A DNA stretch of 64,000 bases from Deltaproteobacteria bacterium. Lineage in GTDB: Bacteria > Myxococcota_A > UBA796 > GCA-2862545. How positions within the stretch are numbered: the stretch's first letter is position 1; every line of letters starts with the position of its first letter. Positions 62,192 to 64,000 of the stretch are shown piece after piece. The stretch lies in contig SBGP01000098.1 of assembly GCA_006226595.1 (NCBI GenBank), positions 124,001-188,000 of the forward strand, read 5' to 3'. The position numbers and the translations under genes were made by a program. The notes beneath the pieces were generated by a model. That model made no database searches and was not told where the DNA came from. It was given only the letters and a program-made list of their open reading frames with translations.

Positions 62192-64000
62192 TCAGTCGTC
62201 GGCCGGGTCCAGGGGATCCGTACCGTTCGCCACCTCGGTGCCGTCCTCGGTGCCGCCCCAGTCCGAGTCCGCGTGCCGTGGGTTGGTCCCGCGCGCGAGC
62301 TCCGCCGCGTCGAGCAGGCCGTCCCCATCGGTGTCCTCGTCCGTCGGGTCGGTGTGGTGGACGAACAGCTCGTCCCCGTCTGGGAGGGTGTCGGCGTCGG
62401 TGTCCGCGTCCTCCGGGTCGGTGCCGTACACGCCGACCTCCTCACCGTCGAGCAGCCCATCGTCGTCCATGTCCGGGTCGAGCGGGTCGTAGAACAGGGT
62501 CACCTCCTGACCGTCGCTCAGGCCGTCACCATCGGAGTCGTAGGACCGAGGGTCGGTGCCGTGCGTGAACACCTCATCGCCATCGAGCAGCCCGTCTCCG
62601 TCAGTGTCCTCGCGGAGCGGGTTGGTATGCCAGATGTAGACCTCGGCGCCGTCCGACAGGCCGTCGCCGTCGGTGTCCGGGTCGTTGGGGTCGGTGTTGT
62701 ACTGCTCTTCCTCGAGCTCGGACCACAGGCTGTCGCCATCGCGGTCGTCCTCGCTGGCCAGCCGCACGCTGTTGGGATCGAGCGGGTCGGTCTCGACGAC
62801 CTCGACCTCGTAGCCATCCGACGCGCCGTCACCGTCGGTGTCGAGCATCAGCGGATCGGTTCCCGTGTCGAACACCTCGTCCCCGTCGTCGAGCCCGTCG
62901 CCATCGCTGTCACGCACGCGCGGGTCCGTGCCGAGCGCGACCTCCTCGCCGTCCTCCAGGCCGTCGTTGTCGGTGTCGCTGTCGGTCGGGTCGGTCCCGA
63001 TGAGCATCTCCTGGCCGTCATTGACGTCATCGCCGTCAGTGTCCGGGTCGTCCGGATCGGTGAACAGCACCAGCTCCTCGAAGCCGTCGCGCAGGCCGTC
63101 GCCGTCCGTGTCCGGGTTCGCCGGGTCGGTGCCGAGCGAGAACTCTTCGGCATCGGTCAGGCCGTCACCATCGGTGTCCGCGACGTCCGGGTCGCTTCCG
63201 TTGAGCAGCTCGAAGCCGTCGAGCAAACCATCCCCGTCGGTGTCGTTGTCGAGGGGATCGGTGTCGGTGACGCCGACCTCCATGCCATCGGGAATGCCGT
63301 CGAAGTCACTATCCGCAACGCCAGGGTCGGTGCCGATCAGCACCTCGTAGGCATCGTCGAGCCCGTCTCCATCGCTGTCGTTGTCGTCGCAGCCGTCCGG
63401 GGTGCCGTCCTGGTCGAAGTCGTTTCCGTCAGGGAAGCCTGCGCACACGTCGCAGGCGTCAGGCACGCCGTCAGCATCGGCATCGACGCCATCGTCGCCG
63501 GTCGGACACACATCGCAGGCGTCGGGCACGCCGTCGGTGTCGGTGTCGACGCCATCCGGACCCGCGAGGCAGATGTCACAGGCATCGGGCACGCCGTCGT
63601 TGTCACCATCGAGGAGGTCCGAGCCGCCATCACAGACGTCGCACGCATCGGGCACGGAGTCCGCGTCCGCGTCGAGTCGGTCGTCGCCGCTCGCACACAC
63701 GTCGCAGGCATCCGGAACGCCGTCGCCGTCAGCATCGACCGCGTCATCGCCGCCAGGGCAGATGTCGCAGCCGTCGGGCACGCCATCGCCGTCCCCATCT
63801 GCGGCATCGTCGTGGCCCTGGCACAGGTCGCAGTTGTCGGGCACGCCGTCGGCGTCGATGTCGAGCCGGTCGTCCGCTCCCTCGCACAGGTCGCAGCCGT
63901 CCGGCGTGGTGTCCCGGTCGGCGTCCGCGGTGTCGTCGAACCCGGGGCACACGTCGCAGCCGTCGGCGACGCCATCGCCGTCCGCGTCGATCGCATCATC
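62192..64000 (-). CDS. Thrombospondin type-3-like calcium-binding repeat protein, partial
   Basis: The frame is open to the right edge, so the N-terminus is outside the window; 602 residues are visible. About ten Cys-containing units (DADGDGVPDACDVC) are followed by ~15 units of the form DTDGDGLxDGxExxxGTDPxxxD. These repeats bind calcium and form a rigid rod. A signal peptide or anchor is probably upstream. Likely a long surface protein; strong match to the TSP type-3 pattern. Confidence 0.93.
   Translation of the reverse strand, partial: DDAIDADGDGVADGCDVCPGFDDTADADRDTTPDGCDLCEGADDRLDIDADGVPDNCDLCQGHDDAADGDGDGVPDGCDICPGGDDAVDADGDGVPDACDVCASGDDRLDADADSVPDACDVCDGGSDLLDGDNDGVPDACDICLAGPDGVDTDTDGVPDACDVCPTGDDGVDADADGVPDACDVCAGFPDGNDFDQDGTPDGCDDNDSDGDGLDDAYEVLIGTDPGVADSDFDGIPDGMEVGVTDTDPLDNDTDGDGLLDGFELLNGSDPDVADTDGDGLTDAEEFSLGTDPANPDTDGDGLRDGFEELVLFTDPDDPDTDGDDVNDGQEMLIGTDPTDSDTDNDGLEDGEEVALGTDPRVRDSDGDGLDDGDEVFDTGTDPLMLDTDGDGASDGYEVEVVETDPLDPNSVRLASEDDRDGDSLWSELEEEQYNTDPNDPDTDGDGLSDGAEVYIWHTNPLREDTDGDGLLDGDEVFTHGTDPRSYDSDGDGLSDGQEVTLFYDPLDPDMDDDGLLDGEEVGVYGTDPEDADTDADTLPDGDELFVHHTDPTDEDTDGDGLLDAAELARGTNPRHADSDWGGTEDGTEVANGTDPLDPADD

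Noticed and set aside
62192-64000. Regular DNA repeats that could suggest a CRISPR array
   Set aside because: They are codon-level repeats of DxDGDG units in one reading frame with variable spacing; there are no unique spacers.

Overview
The window is about 70% G+C, uses AGGAGG-type ribosome binding sites, and reads like chromosomal DNA of a Myxococcota or related deltaproteobacterial lineage. The evidence for that is three serine/threonine kinases plus a histidine kinase/receiver pair, many lipoproteins with Asp/Thr- or Asp/Ser-repeat linkers, a thrombospondin type-3 repeat protein, a fused MFS/spermidine synthase, and a CpaF-type ATPase behind a sigma-54-like promoter. No phage, insertion sequence, CRISPR, tRNA or rRNA was seen. 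Taxonomy is inferred from gene style only.

Layout. 1-3.1 kb: the end of a possible helicase (DUF3516-like), a TPR protein, a secreted protein with seven Cys-x12-Cys repeats, and a lipoprotein. 3.3-7.2 kb: six tightly packed, mostly overlapping genes for an ABC transporter of unknown substrate with small membrane partners. 7.3-14.1 kb: CpaF ATPase, LysR regulator divergent from an SRPBCC protein, acyl-CoA dehydrogenase, a membrane/HhH protein, and a lipase-like pair. 14.2-18.1 kb: serine/threonine kinase, then a putative secreted effector. 18.2-24 kb (minus): degenerate isoprenyl synthase, thiolase, two unknown proteins, MFS/spermidine synthase. 24.1-29 kb: a protease-like protein, PEP carboxylase, glycerate kinase, then a sirtuin. 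29-35 kb (minus): a heterodimeric ABC exporter, sulfotransferase, MscS channel. 35.2-40.1 kb: M16 peptidase, DUF5718 protein and small membrane or lipoproteins. 40.2-46.1 kb: a membrane serine/threonine kinase, an unknown protein, and a kinase-STAND-TPR fusion. 46.1-53 kb: mostly lipoproteins, a WYL regulator, DUF507, and a purple-acid-phosphatase-like lipoprotein. 53-64 kb: a putative amidase-like effector, a two-component pair, a TIG/kelch lipoprotein with a barrel-like partner, a GH32 lipoprotein, and a partial TSP3-repeat giant.

Central metabolism (PEP carboxylase, glycerate kinase, thiolase, acyl-CoA dehydrogenase) sits among surface and signalling genes. The most unusual pattern is a short palindrome, CTTAC-NNN-GTAAG and close variants, that repeatedly starts at or contains a stop codon. 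In one place its two ends are the TGA stops of two convergent genes. Other points of interest are the Cys-repeat protein, the degenerate enzymes (isoprenyl synthase, aspartic-protease-like protein), the complementary ABC half-sites, and an AT-rich segment with a perfect DnaA box inside an inverted repeat.
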